DNA of 64,000 bases from Brevundimonas viscosa (GCF_900116065.1 NZ_FOZV01000003.1:307486-371485), one strand, 5' to 3'; positions 18,945 through 28,089 are shown, counted from the stretch's first letter. The notes: a model not told the origin generated them from the letters alone. Numbers and translations are program-made.

Positions 18945-21809
18945 TTGCTGTTTCTGCTCGCCCTGCTTCCGTTGATCGGAGCGCTCGCTCCTGCGCTCGC
19001 CATCAGGTGGGGCCGCAACGCCGCCGCCGTGGCGGCGGGAAGCACGACCCTGGCCGCCCTCGTGGTTCTCGCCAGCCTGACGCCCGGGGTGTTCGCGGGC
19101 GAGACGGTCCGGGCGAGCGTGCCGTGGATCCCCGCTCTCGGGCTGAACGCCAGCCTCTTCCTCGACCCGCTCGGCCTGATGTTCGCGGGGATGATCCTCG
19201 GCATCGGGCTGCTGGTCATCATCTACGCGCGCTTCTACCTGGCCGCTGCCGATCCGATGGGCCGGTTCTTCAGCTATCTGCTGTTGTTCCAGGGGGCGAT
19301 GCTGGGAATCGTGCTGTCGGACAATGTGCTTCTGCTGCTGATCTTCTGGGAGCTGACCAGCCTGTCGTCGTTCCTCCTGATCGGTTTCTGGCGGCACTCG
19401 GCGGAGGCCCGGCAGGGGGCGCGGATGGCGCTGTTCGTCACCGGCGGCGGCGGGCTGGCGCTGATCGGCGGTCTGCTCATCCTCGGGAACATCGCCGGAT
19501 CGTATGATCTGACGGTGATCCTGCAACAGCGCGACGTGATCCAGGCCTCGCCGCTGTACCTGCCCGCCCTGCTGCTGATCCTCGGCGGCTGCTTCACCAA
19601 GTCGGCGCAGTTCCCGTTCCACTTCTGGCTGCCACACGCCATGGCCGCGCCGACGCCGGTCAGCGCCTATCTGCACTCGGCGACCATGGTGAAGGCGGGG
19701 GTGTTCATGCTGGCGCGGCTGTGGCCGGTGCTGGCGGGGACGGAGACCTGGTTCCTGATCGTGGCCACCACCGGTCTGGCGACCATGGTGTTCGCCGCCT
19801 GGGTGGCGCTGTTCAAGGACGACCTGAAGGGACTGCTGGCCTATTCGACGATCAGCCACCTCGGGTTCCTGACCATGCTGTTCGGCCTCGGCACGCCCAT
19901 GGCGGCGCTGGCCGGGGTGTTTCACATCATCAATCACGCGACCTTCAAGGCGGCGCTGTTCCTCAACGCCGGCATCGTCGACCACGAGGCCGGGACGCGC
20001 GACCTGAAGCACCTCGGCGGCCTGTTCGGCCTGATGCCGATCGCGGGGACGCTGGCCCTGATCGCCGGCCTGTCGATGGCGGGCGTGCCGCCGCTGAACG
20101 GATTCATCTCGAAGGAGATGATGCTGGAGGAGGCGGCGCACACCGTCTGGCTGGGGCAGCCGTGGGTGTTCCCGGTGCTGGCGACAATGGGGGCGCTGCT
20201 GTCGGTGGCCTATTCGCTGCGCTACATCGTCCACGTCTATTTCGGGCCGCGCCGCGACGACTATCCGAAGTCGCCGCATGATCCGGGCCTCGGACTGTGG
20301 GGCCCGCCCGCCCTGCTGACAGCGCTGGTCGTCGTCATCGGCCTGGCGCCCGCCACGGTCGCCGGCCCGCTAGTCGACCGGGTCGCCGGCGCGGTGACCA
20401 ACGGCGCGTCGCCGCATGTGCATCTGGCCCTGTGGCACGGCTTCAAGCCGGCCCTGTTCATGAGCGTCGTCGCCATCGCCGCGGGCGCCCTTGCGCTGAT
20501 GATGCACGGGCGGCTGCAGCGGCTGTTTGAAGCCGGGCGCCTGCCGCCGGCCAAGGCCCTGTTCGACGCCGGGGTGGCGGGGGCGGCGGCCCTGTCGCGG
20601 CGAGGAGTCGACGCGGTTCAGAACGGCTCGCTGCAGCGGGCCATGGCGGCGCTGATCGGCACCGCGGTGGTGCTCGGCTTCGCCGGCTTTCTCGGCGCGG
20701 GATACGAGCCGGGCGACCGCCCCGGCGTGCCGGCGTCGGCGGCGGCCGTGGTCGGCTGGATCGCCCTGGTGACAGCGACCGTGCTCGTCGTCCTGTTCCA
20801 CCGGGCGCGCTACGTCTCGCTGATCTACATCGGCATCGTCGGCCTGATCATCTCGCTGGCCTTCGCTCACCTTTCGGCGCCGGACCTCGCCCTGACGCAG
20901 ATTTCGGTAGAGGTCGTCACCATTCTGCTGATGCTGCTGGCGCTGAACCTGCTGCCCAAGACGACGCCCGCCGAGAGCCGGCCGTGGCGGCGGGTGCGCG
21001 ACGGCGTGGTGGCCTGCGCCGCCGGGCTTGGGGTCGGCGGCGCGGCCTGGGCGGTGATGACCCGGCCGCTGGACAGCATCTCGAGCTATTTCTGGGACAA
21101 TGCCTACTCGGGCGGCGGCGGCACCAATGTGGTCAACGTGATCCTCGTGGATTTCCGGGGCTTCGACACCTTCGGCGAGATCATCGTGCTGGGCATCGCG
21201 GCGCTGGGCATCTTCGCCCTGCTCGAGACGGTCGGGACCGGGGCCAGCGGGCGGCGGGTGGCGGCCTGGAAACCGGACACGGTACGCTCGCCCGAGCACC
21301 ACCCGATGATGCTGGTCGTGGCCACCCGCCTGCTGCTGCCTCTGGCCGTGGCGGTCGGGCTGTACATCTTCCTGAGAGGACACAACCAGCCGGGCGGCGG
21401 CTTCATCGCCGGCCTGGTCGTCTCGGTCGCCATCCTGATGCAATACATGGCCTCGGGCTACAGCTTCGCCGACCAGCGGCTGCGGGCGGATCACCACACC
21501 CTGATCGGCGCGGGGGTGCTGACCGCGGCGGCCACGGGCCTCGGCTCCCTGCTGTTCGGGGCCCCGTTCCTGACCAGCGCCTTCGACTATTTCCATCTGC
21601 CGCTGATCGGCGAGATCGAGCTGGCCACGGCCATGCTGTTCGACGTCGGGGTGGCGCTGACCGTGATCGGCGCCGTCATGCTGGCCCTCGCCCAGCTGTC
21701 GCGGGTGGCGCAGAGCGCCGAGAAGGCGCCGCCGCCGGAGACGCTGGAGGCGATGGACGTCGACCCCTCACGGACGCCGGCCACGCCGGCGAGGGAGGCG
21801 GGCCGATGA
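18945..21809 (+). CDS. mrpA: Mrp-type cation/proton antiporter, fused subunits A and B
   Basis: A 954-residue protein. The N-terminal ~600 residues are a NuoL-like channel ('IFWELTSLSSFLLIGFW' with the conserved Glu, 'FTKSAQFPFHFWLPHAM', 'AYLHSATMVKAGVFMLARLWP'). The MrpA-specific C-terminal helices follow, and the last ~190 residues are the MrpB domain ('ATRLLLPLAVAVGLYIFLRG', 'GGGFIAGLVVS'). A-B fusion is known for rhizobial PhaAB. No ATG fits: TTG at 18945 is chosen because a GAGG box sits six bases before it and the protein then begins with TM1. It heads a six-gene operon with four-base overlaps. The complex exports Na+ or K+ in exchange for protons and supports alkaline and salt tolerance. 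Confidence 0.93.
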   Translation: MLFLLALLPLIGALAPALAIRWGRNAAAVAAGSTTLAALVVLASLTPGVFAGETVRASVPWIPALGLNASLFLDPLGLMFAGMILGIGLLVIIYARFYLAAADPMGRFFSYLLLFQGAMLGIVLSDNVLLLLIFWELTSLSSFLLIGFWRHSAEARQGARMALFVTGGGGLALIGGLLILGNIAGSYDLTVILQQRDVIQASPLYLPALLLILGGCFTKSAQFPFHFWLPHAMAAPTPVSAYLHSATMVKAGVFMLARLWPVLAGTETWFLIVATTGLATMVFAAWVALFKDDLKGLLAYSTISHLGFLTMLFGLGTPMAALAGVFHIINHATFKAALFLNAGIVDHEAGTRDLKHLGGLFGLMPIAGTLALIAGLSMAGVPPLNGFISKEMMLEEAAHTVWLGQPWVFPVLATMGALLSVAYSLRYIVHVYFGPRRDDYPKSPHDPGLGLWGPPALLTALVVVIGLAPATVAGPLVDRVAGAVTNGASPHVHLALWHGFKPALFMSVVAIAAGALALMMHGRLQRLFEAGRLPPAKALFDAGVAGAAALSRRGVDAVQNGSLQRAMAALIGTAVVLGFAGFLGAGYEPGDRPGVPASAAAVVGWIALVTATVLVVLFHRARYVSLIYIGIVGLIISLAFAHLSAPDLALTQISVEVVTILLMLLALNLLPKTTPAESRPWRRVRDGVVACAAGLGVGGAAWAVMTRPLDSISSYFWDNAYSGGGGTNVVNVILVDFRGFDTFGEIIVLGIAALGIFALLETVGTGASGRRVAAWKPDTVRSPEHHPMMLVVATRLLLPLAVAVGLYIFLRGHNQPGGGFIAGLVVSVAILMQYMASGYSFADQRLRADHHTLIGAGVLTAAATGLGSLLFGAPFLTSAFDYFHLPLIGEIELATAMLFDVGVALTVIGAVMLALAQLSRVAQSAEKAPPPETLEAMDVDPSRTPATPAREAGR

Positions 21810-22153
21810 CCATGGAGATGCTCGTCGCCTCGGCCATCGCCGTGCTGACCGCGGCCGGCGTGTACCTGGTGCTGCGTGCGCGCACCTTCCCCGTCGTGCT
21901 GGGGCTGGCCTTCCTGTCCTACGCGATCAACCTGTTCCTGTTCGCCATGGGGCGACTGGTGATCAACCGGCCGCCGATCTACGACAAGGCGGCGGAGGGC
22001 TATACCGACCCCCTCCCCCAGGCCCTGGTGCTGACCGCCATCGTCATCGCCTTCGGCATGACCGCCTTCGTGGTGGTGCTGGCGCTGCGGACCTTCCTCG
22101 AGACCGGCGCCGACCATGTCGACGGGCGCGAGGATGCGGAGACCGGGTCTTGA
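21806..22153 (+). CDS. mrpC: Mrp antiporter subunit C (NuoK-like)
   Basis: A 115-residue membrane protein with three helices (MLVASAIAVLTAAGVYLVLR; FPVVLGLAFLSYAINLFLFAM; 'ALVLTAIVIAFGMTAFVVVLAL'). The spacing and the 'DPLPQALVLTAIVI' motif are characteristic of MrpC/MnhC, related to NuoK of complex I. The start overlaps the mrpA stop (ATGA), and its own stop overlaps the mrpD TTG start. A charged C-terminal tail (ETGADHVDGRED) follows the last helix. Confidence 0.94.
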   Translation: MTMEMLVASAIAVLTAAGVYLVLRARTFPVVLGLAFLSYAINLFLFAMGRLVINRPPIYDKAAEGYTDPLPQALVLTAIVIAFGMTAFVVVLALRTFLETGADHVDGREDAETGS

Positions 22154-23691
22154 GCGCCGCCGTTCCCTACCTGCTCGCCGCGGCGGTGGTGATGCCGGCG
22201 GTGATGGGGGCCGCCATCCTGCTGACGCTGCGTCACCGTCTGCGCGGCTCGCGCCTCGCCTCGCTCGCATCGTGTCTCGCGCTGACCGCCATCGCGGCGG
22301 CCCTCGTCGCCCACGCCTCCGGAGGGACGATCGAGAGCTATGCGCTGGGCGACTGGCGCGCGCCGTTCGGCATCGTGCTGGTGCTGGACCGGCTGTCGGC
22401 GATGATGCTGCTGCTGACCGCGGTGCTGGCCTTTGCGGTCATGATCTACGCCGTCGCCACCGGCATCGACCGCAAGGGCTGGCATTTCCATCCCCTTTTC
22501 CAGTTCCAGCTGCTGGGCCTGAACGGCGCTTTCCTGACCGGCGACCTGTTCAATCTGTTCGTCTTCTTCGAAGTCCTGCTGATCGCCTCCTACGGCCTGC
22601 TGCTGCACGCCCAGGGCGCCGAGCGGCTGAAGGTCGGGGTGCAGTATGTGGTCATCAACCTGGTCGGCTCGACCCTGTTCCTGGTCGGGGTCGGCCTGCT
22701 GTACGGCGTGACCGGTACGCTCAACATGGCCGATCTGGCCGTGCGGGTGGCGGCCGCTCCCGCGGGAGACCAGAGTCTGATCGCCGCCTCGGCCCTCGTG
22801 CTGATGACCGTCTTCGCCCTCAAGGCCGCCGCCGCCCCTCTGCACTTCTGGCTGCCGGGAGCCTATGCGGCGACCACCGGCGCCGTGGCGGCCCTGTTCG
22901 CCATCATGACCAAGGTCGGCGCCTACGCCATCATCCGCACGGGGACGCTGATTTTCGGCGCGGACGCCGGCGCGGCGGCCTTCGGCGTCGCTCCGTGGTT
23001 GCTCCCCGCGGGGATCGCCACAGCCTTCATCGGCTTCATCGGCCTGTTCGCCGCGCGGAGCCTGAGGTCGATGGCGGCGTGGTCGGTGCTCGGCTCGATG
23101 GGGGTGCTGCTCGCCGCCGTGGCGACCTTCCGGGTCGAGGCGATGGGTCCGTCGCTCTACTATGTGCTGCATTCGACGCTCGCCGGCGCGGCCCTGTTCC
23201 TGGTGGTGGACCTGATCGCCACGCGCCGGGGCGAGCAGGGCGACGCCCTGACGCTGGCGCCGCGCTTCTGTCAGGCGGGCATTCTGTCCGGCCTGTTCTT
23301 CCTCGCCGCCGTCGGGACGATCGGCCTGCCGCCGCTCTCGGGCTTCATAGGCAAGTTGCTGATCCTCGACGGCGTCCGCGCTGCGCCGGCCGCGGCCTGG
23401 ATCTGGGCGACCGTGCTCGTCACGACCCTGATCGGCGTGCTGGCCTTCGCGCGGGCCGGCAGCCTGATCTTCTGGAAGAGCTCGACGCTGGAGGGGGAGA
23501 TCCCCACCCGTGCGCTGCGTGGCCGGGTGATGGGGGTTTCGGCGGCCGCCGGTTTGCTCGCTTGTCTCGCACTGCTCAGCCTGCTGGGCGGCCCCGTCAC
23601 CGCCTACGCGGACGCGGCGGCGGCGCAGTTGTTCGACCCCGGCCAGTACATCGCCGCGGTGCTGGGCGACAAAACGGGAGCTCTCCGATGA
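22150..23691 (+). CDS. mrpD: Mrp antiporter subunit D (NuoM/N-like)
   Basis: A 513-residue membrane protein of the proton-translocating NuoM/N type: 'GDLFNLFVFFEVLLIASYGLL' carries the conserved TM Glu, 'LKAAAAPLHFWLPGAYAATTGAV' the functional Lys/His helix, and 'GTIGLPPLSGFIGKLLIL' a later conserved loop. The start is TTG at 22150 inside a TTGA overlap with mrpC. About fourteen helices. The product ends just into mrpE. Together with MrpA it is thought to form the ion paths of the complex. Confidence 0.94.
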   Translation: MSAAVPYLLAAAVVMPAVMGAAILLTLRHRLRGSRLASLASCLALTAIAAALVAHASGGTIESYALGDWRAPFGIVLVLDRLSAMMLLLTAVLAFAVMIYAVATGIDRKGWHFHPLFQFQLLGLNGAFLTGDLFNLFVFFEVLLIASYGLLLHAQGAERLKVGVQYVVINLVGSTLFLVGVGLLYGVTGTLNMADLAVRVAAAPAGDQSLIAASALVLMTVFALKAAAAPLHFWLPGAYAATTGAVAALFAIMTKVGAYAIIRTGTLIFGADAGAAAFGVAPWLLPAGIATAFIGFIGLFAARSLRSMAAWSVLGSMGVLLAAVATFRVEAMGPSLYYVLHSTLAGAALFLVVDLIATRRGEQGDALTLAPRFCQAGILSGLFFLAAVGTIGLPPLSGFIGKLLILDGVRAAPAAAWIWATVLVTTLIGVLAFARAGSLIFWKSSTLEGEIPTRALRGRVMGVSAAAGLLACLALLSLLGGPVTAYADAAAAQLFDPGQYIAAVLGDKTGALR

Positions 23692-24179
23692 TCCGGCGCC
23701 TGCTGCCGCATCCGGCCCTCAGCGTGCTGGTTGGGCTGGTCTGGATGCTGCTGGCGAACGAATTCAGCATGGGCGCCCTCGTGCTCGCTGCGGCCGTCGC
23801 CGTCGTCGTGCCGCTGGTCACCAGCCGGTTCTGGCCGGATCGGCCGCGCATCCGGTTCGGGCCGGCCGTGCTGGACTATCTGGCGATCGTGCTGTTCGAC
23901 ATCATCGCGGCCAACTTCCAGGTGGCCTGGATCATCCTCACCCGACGCAATCGCGACCTGCGGGCCCGCTGGCTGGTGGTGCCGCTGGAGGTCCGCTCGC
24001 CGGAGGCGATCACCGTGCTGGCCGGGACCATCAGCCTGACCCCGGGCACGGTCTCCACGGACGTGTCGGCGGACGGCCACGCCCTGCTGGTGCACGCGCT
24101 CGACGTGGCTGATCCGGAGGCCGAGGTCGCGCGCATCAAGCAGAGATATGAAGTCCGTCTGTTGAAGGTGTTCCGATGA
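23688..24179 (+). CDS. mrpE: Mrp antiporter subunit E
   Basis: A 163-residue membrane protein with N-terminal helices (LSVLVGLVWMLLANEFSMG, ALVLAAAVAVVVPLV), a third ('LDYLAIVLFDIIAANFQVAW'), and the cytoplasmic domain 'AITVLAGTISLTPGTVSTDV', the most conserved MrpE motif. ATGA overlaps at both ends. MrpE is needed for full activity or assembly of the complex but is not itself an ion channel. Confidence 0.94.
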   Translation: MIRRLLPHPALSVLVGLVWMLLANEFSMGALVLAAAVAVVVPLVTSRFWPDRPRIRFGPAVLDYLAIVLFDIIAANFQVAWIILTRRNRDLRARWLVVPLEVRSPEAITVLAGTISLTPGTVSTDVSADGHALLVHALDVADPEAEVARIKQRYEVRLLKVFR

Positions 24180-24457
24180 ACGGTCCCATTCTCACGGCCG
24201 CCCTCACCTTCGCCCTGGCCTGCGTCAGCGGGGCGATCCTGCTCAATCTGTTCCGGCTGGTGCGCGGGCCGACTTCCGGGGATCGCATCCTGGCCGTCGA
24301 CACCCTGACCATCAACGCCATCGCCCTGATCGTGGTGTTCGGCGTGGCGTGGAAGACCCAGACCTACTTCGAGGCGGCCCTGCTGCTGGCCATGGTCGCC
24401 TTCGTCGGCACCGTCGCCTACTGCAAATTCCTGCTCCGGGGAGACATCGTCGAATGA
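24176..24457 (+). CDS. mrpF: Mrp antiporter subunit F
   Basis: A 93-residue protein with three helices and the MrpF signature 'FRLVRGPTSGDRILAVDTL' including the conserved Asp in GDR. Stop and start codons overlap with mrpE and mrpG by four bases. MrpF is a small membrane subunit of the Mrp complex, distantly related to bile-acid exporter subunits. Confidence 0.93.
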   Translation: MNGPILTAALTFALACVSGAILLNLFRLVRGPTSGDRILAVDTLTINAIALIVVFGVAWKTQTYFEAALLLAMVAFVGTVAYCKFLLRGDIVE

Positions 24458-24891
24458 CTTTCGCCGTCGAGATCCTCGTCGCCTTCCTGCTGGTCCTGGG
24501 CGGGGCCTTCATCCTGATCGGCTCGTGGGGCCTGGCGCGTCTGCCGTCCCTGATGACGCGCCTGCACGGGCCGACCAAGGCCACCACGCTCGGCGTCGGC
24601 GGCTGCCTGATCGCCTCCATGATCTACTTTCCGGCGACCGGCGGCGCGTGGTCTGCGCACGAACTCCTGATCACCATCTTCCTGCTGCTGACAGCGCCGA
24701 TCTCGGCCAACATGATCGCCAAGTCCCACCTGCACCGGCAGGGCCACGGCATCGATCCGAACCCGGCCGACGGCATCGCGACCGGTCTGCCGCCGGCCCC
24801 CGGCGGGGCGGACTGGGCGACTTTCCACGGGGCGGCCGATGACGAGGCGCCCCTGCCCGCGCCGGCCCGCAGGCCCCCTGGCCAAGGCTAG
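24454..24891 (+). CDS. mrpG: Mrp antiporter subunit G
   Basis: A 145-residue protein with three helices. 'LILIGSWGLARLPSLMTRLH'-like features (here 'FILIGSWGLARLP' and 'MTRLHGPTKATTLGVGG') identify MrpG/PhaG. The third helix is 'LLITIFLLLTAPISANMIA', and a Pro/Ala-rich hydrophilic tail of ~45 residues follows. It is the last gene of the operon; the next gene starts 52 bases later. No terminator hairpin was found after it, so read-through into selO is possible. Confidence 0.93.
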   Translation: MTFAVEILVAFLLVLGGAFILIGSWGLARLPSLMTRLHGPTKATTLGVGGCLIASMIYFPATGGAWSAHELLITIFLLLTAPISANMIAKSHLHRQGHGIDPNPADGIATGLPPAPGGADWATFHGAADDEAPLPAPARRPPGQG

Positions 24892-24943
24892 GCCGGGCTG
24901 CGGCGCGGTTGCAGCCATCGCGCTGGCGAGGCATTTGCCCCCC

Positions 24944-26398
24944 ATGCCCGTGTCCGCCGCCTACCGCCCCGAGCCGCGCTTCTTCGACCTCGGGGAGGCG
25001 TACGGCGACGCCGTACACGCGGCGGCCTTTCCCCAGACCCGGCTGCGCTTCCGCAACGATCGGGCCGCGGCGACGGTCGGGCTGGAGACGCTCGACGACG
25101 CCGAATGGATCGCCCACTTCGGCCGGTTCGAACCGCTGCCGGGTCAGCCGGGGCCGGTGGCGATGCGCTACCACGGTCACCAGTTCCGCACCTACAATTC
25201 CGACCTCGGCGACGGGCGGGGCTTCCTCGCCGCGCAAGTACTGGAGGCCCCGGTCGGCGCCCGGGCGGCGAGCGACCGCCTCGTGAGCGGCGGCGCCCCT
25301 CAAGGCCGGCTGCTGGATCTCGGCACCAAGGGGTCGGGCCAGACGCCGTGGTCGCGGGGCGGCGACGGTCGGCTGACCCTGAAGGGCGGGGTGCGCGAGG
25401 TGCTGGCGGCGGAGATGCTGGAGGCGCTGGGCGTCCCCACCAGCCGCGCCTTTTCCCTGATCGAGACCGGCGAGGCGCTGGAGCGCGGGGACGAACCCTC
25501 CCCCACCCGCTCGGCGGTGCTGGTGCGGCTGTCGCACAGTCACATCCGCTTCGGGACGTTCCAGCGCGCGGCCTACTTCGGGCGGGCGGACATGGTCGAG
25601 ACGCTCGTCGAGCACGCGCGGGCCCTCTATCACCCCCGGGTGGCGGCGGGTGACGTGGCCGGATTCCTGCGCGAGGTGGTGGCCGCTTCGGCCCGGCTGA
25701 CGGCGCGGTGGGTCGCAGCCGGCTTCGTCCACGGGGTGCTGAACACCGACAACCTGAACGTCACCGGCGAGAGCTTCGACTACGGGCCGTGGCGCTTCCT
25801 GCCATGGTATGAGCCGGGGTTCACGGCGGCCTATTTCGACCAGACCGGCCTGTACGCCTTCGCACGCCAGCCCGAGGCGGTGTTCTGGGCCCTGACCCAG
25901 CTCGGCGGGGCGCTGAAGCTGGTGGCCGAGGTCGAGCCGCTGACCGAAGCCCTGAACGGGTTCGGCCCCGCCTACATCCGCGAGCTGCGCGCGGCCTTCC
26001 TCGACCGGCTGGGGGTGAGCAGCCTCGGCGAGGCGGCGGACCAGCGGCTGCTGGACACCACGCTGGCGCTGCTGCGCGAGGGCGGAGAGGCGCTGCGCTG
26101 GGAGCCGCTGTTCCACGACTGGTTCGGCGGCTTCGCCTCGTCGGCGCGGGCGCTCGGCGGGCCGCGCGGCAAGCTGTACCAGGGCGAGACCTTCGACGCC
26201 TTCCGTTTCGCGCTGTTCGAGCACGAGCCGGACCGGCCCGATCGGCTGGAGCATCCGGTCTTCGCGGCGCCGGAGCCGGAGGAAATGCTGATCGACGAGG
26301 TCGAGGCGATCTGGGCGGCGATCGACGCCCGGGACGACTGGGGGCCGTTCGAGGACAAGGTCCGGCGAATCCGGACCGCCGGGGAGGCCCGGCGCTGA
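24944..26398 (+). CDS. selO: protein adenylyltransferase SelO (YdiU/UPF0061)
   Basis: A 484-residue pseudokinase-fold enzyme that transfers AMP to Ser/Thr/Tyr residues of target proteins, linked to oxidative stress. Seen in order: 'YHGHQFRTYNSDLGDGRG', the nucleotide-binding 'DLGTKGSGQTPWSRGGDGR', 'GVLNTDNLNVTGESFDYGPW' (metal-binding Asn/Asp) and 'FARQPEAVFWAL'. Start at the ATG of 24944, since residues before it in the frame are noise inside mrpG. Bacterial SelO usually lacks the C-terminal selenocysteine seen in eukaryotes, and none is present here. Confidence 0.94.
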   Translation: MPVSAAYRPEPRFFDLGEAYGDAVHAAAFPQTRLRFRNDRAAATVGLETLDDAEWIAHFGRFEPLPGQPGPVAMRYHGHQFRTYNSDLGDGRGFLAAQVLEAPVGARAASDRLVSGGAPQGRLLDLGTKGSGQTPWSRGGDGRLTLKGGVREVLAAEMLEALGVPTSRAFSLIETGEALERGDEPSPTRSAVLVRLSHSHIRFGTFQRAAYFGRADMVETLVEHARALYHPRVAAGDVAGFLREVVAASARLTARWVAAGFVHGVLNTDNLNVTGESFDYGPWRFLPWYEPGFTAAYFDQTGLYAFARQPEAVFWALTQLGGALKLVAEVEPLTEALNGFGPAYIRELRAAFLDRLGVSSLGEAADQRLLDTTLALLREGGEALRWEPLFHDWFGGFASSARALGGPRGKLYQGETFDAFRFALFEHEPDRPDRLEHPVFAAPEPEEMLIDEVEAIWAAIDARDDWGPFEDKVRRIRTAGEARR

Positions 26399-26691
26399 AC
26401 GACTGCTGACAGCAGGGTGGCGGCAGGCTTTCAGTAGATCGGCGGGACGCTGATCCGGAGGCCCCCGTGTCCTGTCCCGCCTCGCCCTGCCGACCGCCGA
26501 CCTCGGCTCCGCGCCCGGGCGTCACATTACGTGGAATTATGGTTGCGGCCACGCTTTGGCCCCGGCCGCGCGGCAAGAACGGGTCACGGAAGGTTACGCT
26601 TCGGCCCCGGCCCCTTGCGCAACCGCCCGGCAGAACCGATCTCGCCACTGTTACCAATCAACAAGAGCGCTCCTCCCCGGGCGTCATCGAC

Positions 26692-27114
26692 ATGACTTCT
26701 CAGGCCCTCTCCCCCGCCCGCTCGCGACTGAACGCGAGCTACCGCAATCTCACGCTCTGGACCCTCCAGGGGTGGATCGCGATGTTCTTCATCGCCGCCG
26801 GCTACGCCAAGCTGAGCGAGCCGATGGCGAACCTCGTCGAGCTGATGAAGTGGCCGGCGCTCGCCTCGGAGAACCTCGTGCGCGGCCTCGGCGTGGCCGA
26901 GATCCTGCTGGCGGCGCTGGTGCTGGCGCCTCTGGTCTCGTGGAGGGTGGGGCGTCCGCTGCTGGTGACCGCCGCCGCCGGTCTGCTGGCGCTGGAGACG
27001 GTGATGCTGGCCATCCACGCGCTCGGCCTGGAGTTCGGGCTCGCGGCGACCAACCTCGCGCTGATCGCCATCACCGCGCCGGTGCTGTGGATGCGGGCGC
27101 GCGAGGTTCGCTGA
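26692..27114 (+). CDS. DoxX-like membrane protein
   Basis: A 140-residue protein with four predicted helices: 'WIAMFFIAAGYAKLSEPM', 'GLGVAEILLAALVLAPLV', 'LLVTAAAGLLALETVMLAI' and 'FGLAATNLALIAITAPVLW'. The first helix with 'GYAKL' and the overall layout match the DoxX-like family, small inner-membrane proteins of uncertain role (some act in redox or sulfur metabolism). The 293 bases upstream hold no gene; an AT-richer patch near 26521-26545 may be its promoter. Confidence 0.75.
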   Translation: MTSQALSPARSRLNASYRNLTLWTLQGWIAMFFIAAGYAKLSEPMANLVELMKWPALASENLVRGLGVAEILLAALVLAPLVSWRVGRPLLVTAAAGLLALETVMLAIHALGLEFGLAATNLALIAITAPVLWMRAREVR

Positions 27115-27121
27115 AGGCCTG

Positions 27122-27454
27122 TCAGAGACGGGTCACCTGCACGACATTTCCGCGGGAGCTCGTCACCGTAACGGTCTGCCCCGCGACGAAGGGACGCTCG
27201 TAGGGCCAGCACTCGATCGGCGCCTCTCCCCATCGGGGGCACAGGCCGTCCGCGCCGTTCGTCCACCGGCCGCTCATCCTGCTTTGGCCGAAGGTGGCGA
27301 TCACCCGGCCGTCGCGCTCGAAGCGCAGCCGGGACTCGGCGCGGTTGGCGGCGACGACCCGGAGCGTCTGGCCGGCGGGGTCAGGCGCCCGTGAACGTTC
27401 CTGGCTGTCGTCGAAGGCGAGAGACAGAAGGGCGAGCGCGACCCACAGGGACAT
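27122..27454 (-). CDS. hypothetical secreted or anchored protein, 110 aa
   Basis: The start at 27454 gives a short N-terminal hydrophobic segment (MSLWVALALLSLAF) that may be an uncleaved anchor or a signal peptide. The rest is beta-rich ('TLRVVAANRAESRLRFERDG', 'GQTVTVTSSRGNVVQVTRL') with two Cys ('GLCPRWGEAPIECWPY') placed for a disulfide. No family recognised. It is convergent with the DoxX-like gene (7 bases between stops) and divergent from the MerR gene. Confidence 0.6.
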   Translation of the reverse strand: MSLWVALALLSLAFDDSQERSRAPDPAGQTLRVVAANRAESRLRFERDGRVIATFGQSRMSGRWTNGADGLCPRWGEAPIECWPYERPFVAGQTVTVTSSRGNVVQVTRL

Positions 27455-27564
27455 GACTGAGACTCCGGAGAGGCCGAACGAAGAGCCCGATGCTCGGTAT
27501 AGCGCCTCCCGCAGGGTGCGCCAGAATCCGGAAGTGACGAACCGTCGCCTCGCCAAACCTTCCC

Positions 27565-27580
27565 TTTACGTGCACGTAAA
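27565..27580. promoter_or_regulatory. 16-bp palindromic operator upstream of the MerR gene
   Basis: TTTACGTGCACGTAAA is a perfect palindrome ending 20 bases before the MerR gene start. MerR-type regulators bind such dyads, and this one resembles the site known for LiuR, the MerR regulator of branched-chain amino-acid and fatty-acid degradation in proteobacteria. It probably mediates autoregulation and control of the downstream acyl-CoA dehydrogenase genes. Function is inferred. Confidence 0.7.
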
Positions 27581-27600
27581 GTTCGGTTTATCTGGCGGCC

Positions 27601-28086
27601 ATGGCGACCGCCGACGATCACCGCACCTATTCGATCCGCCAGCTGTGCCGCGAGTTCGGGGCGACAGCGCGGGCGCTGCGCTTCTACGAGGACAAGGGGC
27701 TGCTGACCCCGGCCCGCAAGGGCCAGACGCGGGTCTATGACGCCCGCGACCGGGCGCGGCTGAAGCTGATCCTGCGCGGACGGCGCATCGGCTTCAGCCT
27801 GCAGGAGATCCAGGAGATGCTGGATCTATACGACCGCAAGGATCACAACGCCCACCAGATGGCGGTGGCCCTGCGCCGCCACCGGGCCCAGATCGCGGCG
27901 CTGAAGCAGCAGCTGGAAGACATCGAAGGCGCCATCCAGACGGCCGAGGAGGCCTGTCAGTGGATGGAGCAGAAGCTGGGCGAGCACCGCCCCGACCTGC
28001 TGCCCGGCGCCGAGGAATACGCCTCGCTGCTGCGCGAGCGTCTGAACCCCGACCATCATCACCAGCCTTTCAAAGCGAGAGCGTAG
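27601..28086 (+). CDS. MerR-family regulator (LiuR/fatty-acid type)
   Basis: A 161-residue regulator. The winged helix-turn-helix is at the N-terminus ('YSIRQLCREFGATARALRFYEDKGLL'-type helix pair, shown here by 'FGATARALRFYEDKGLL'), followed by 'RRIGFSLQEIQEMLDLYD' and a long dimerisation coiled coil (~75-125). It lacks the Cys pattern of metal sensors, which fits the LiuR-like group that responds to acyl-CoA or related intermediates. Three bases separate it from the acyl-CoA dehydrogenase gene, and a palindrome lies just upstream. A repressor lifted by a CoA metabolite is the likely model. Confidence 0.85.
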   Translation: MATADDHRTYSIRQLCREFGATARALRFYEDKGLLTPARKGQTRVYDARDRARLKLILRGRRIGFSLQEIQEMLDLYDRKDHNAHQMAVALRRHRAQIAALKQQLEDIEGAIQTAEEACQWMEQKLGEHRPDLLPGAEEYASLLRERLNPDHHHQPFKARA

Positions 28087-28089
28087 TCC

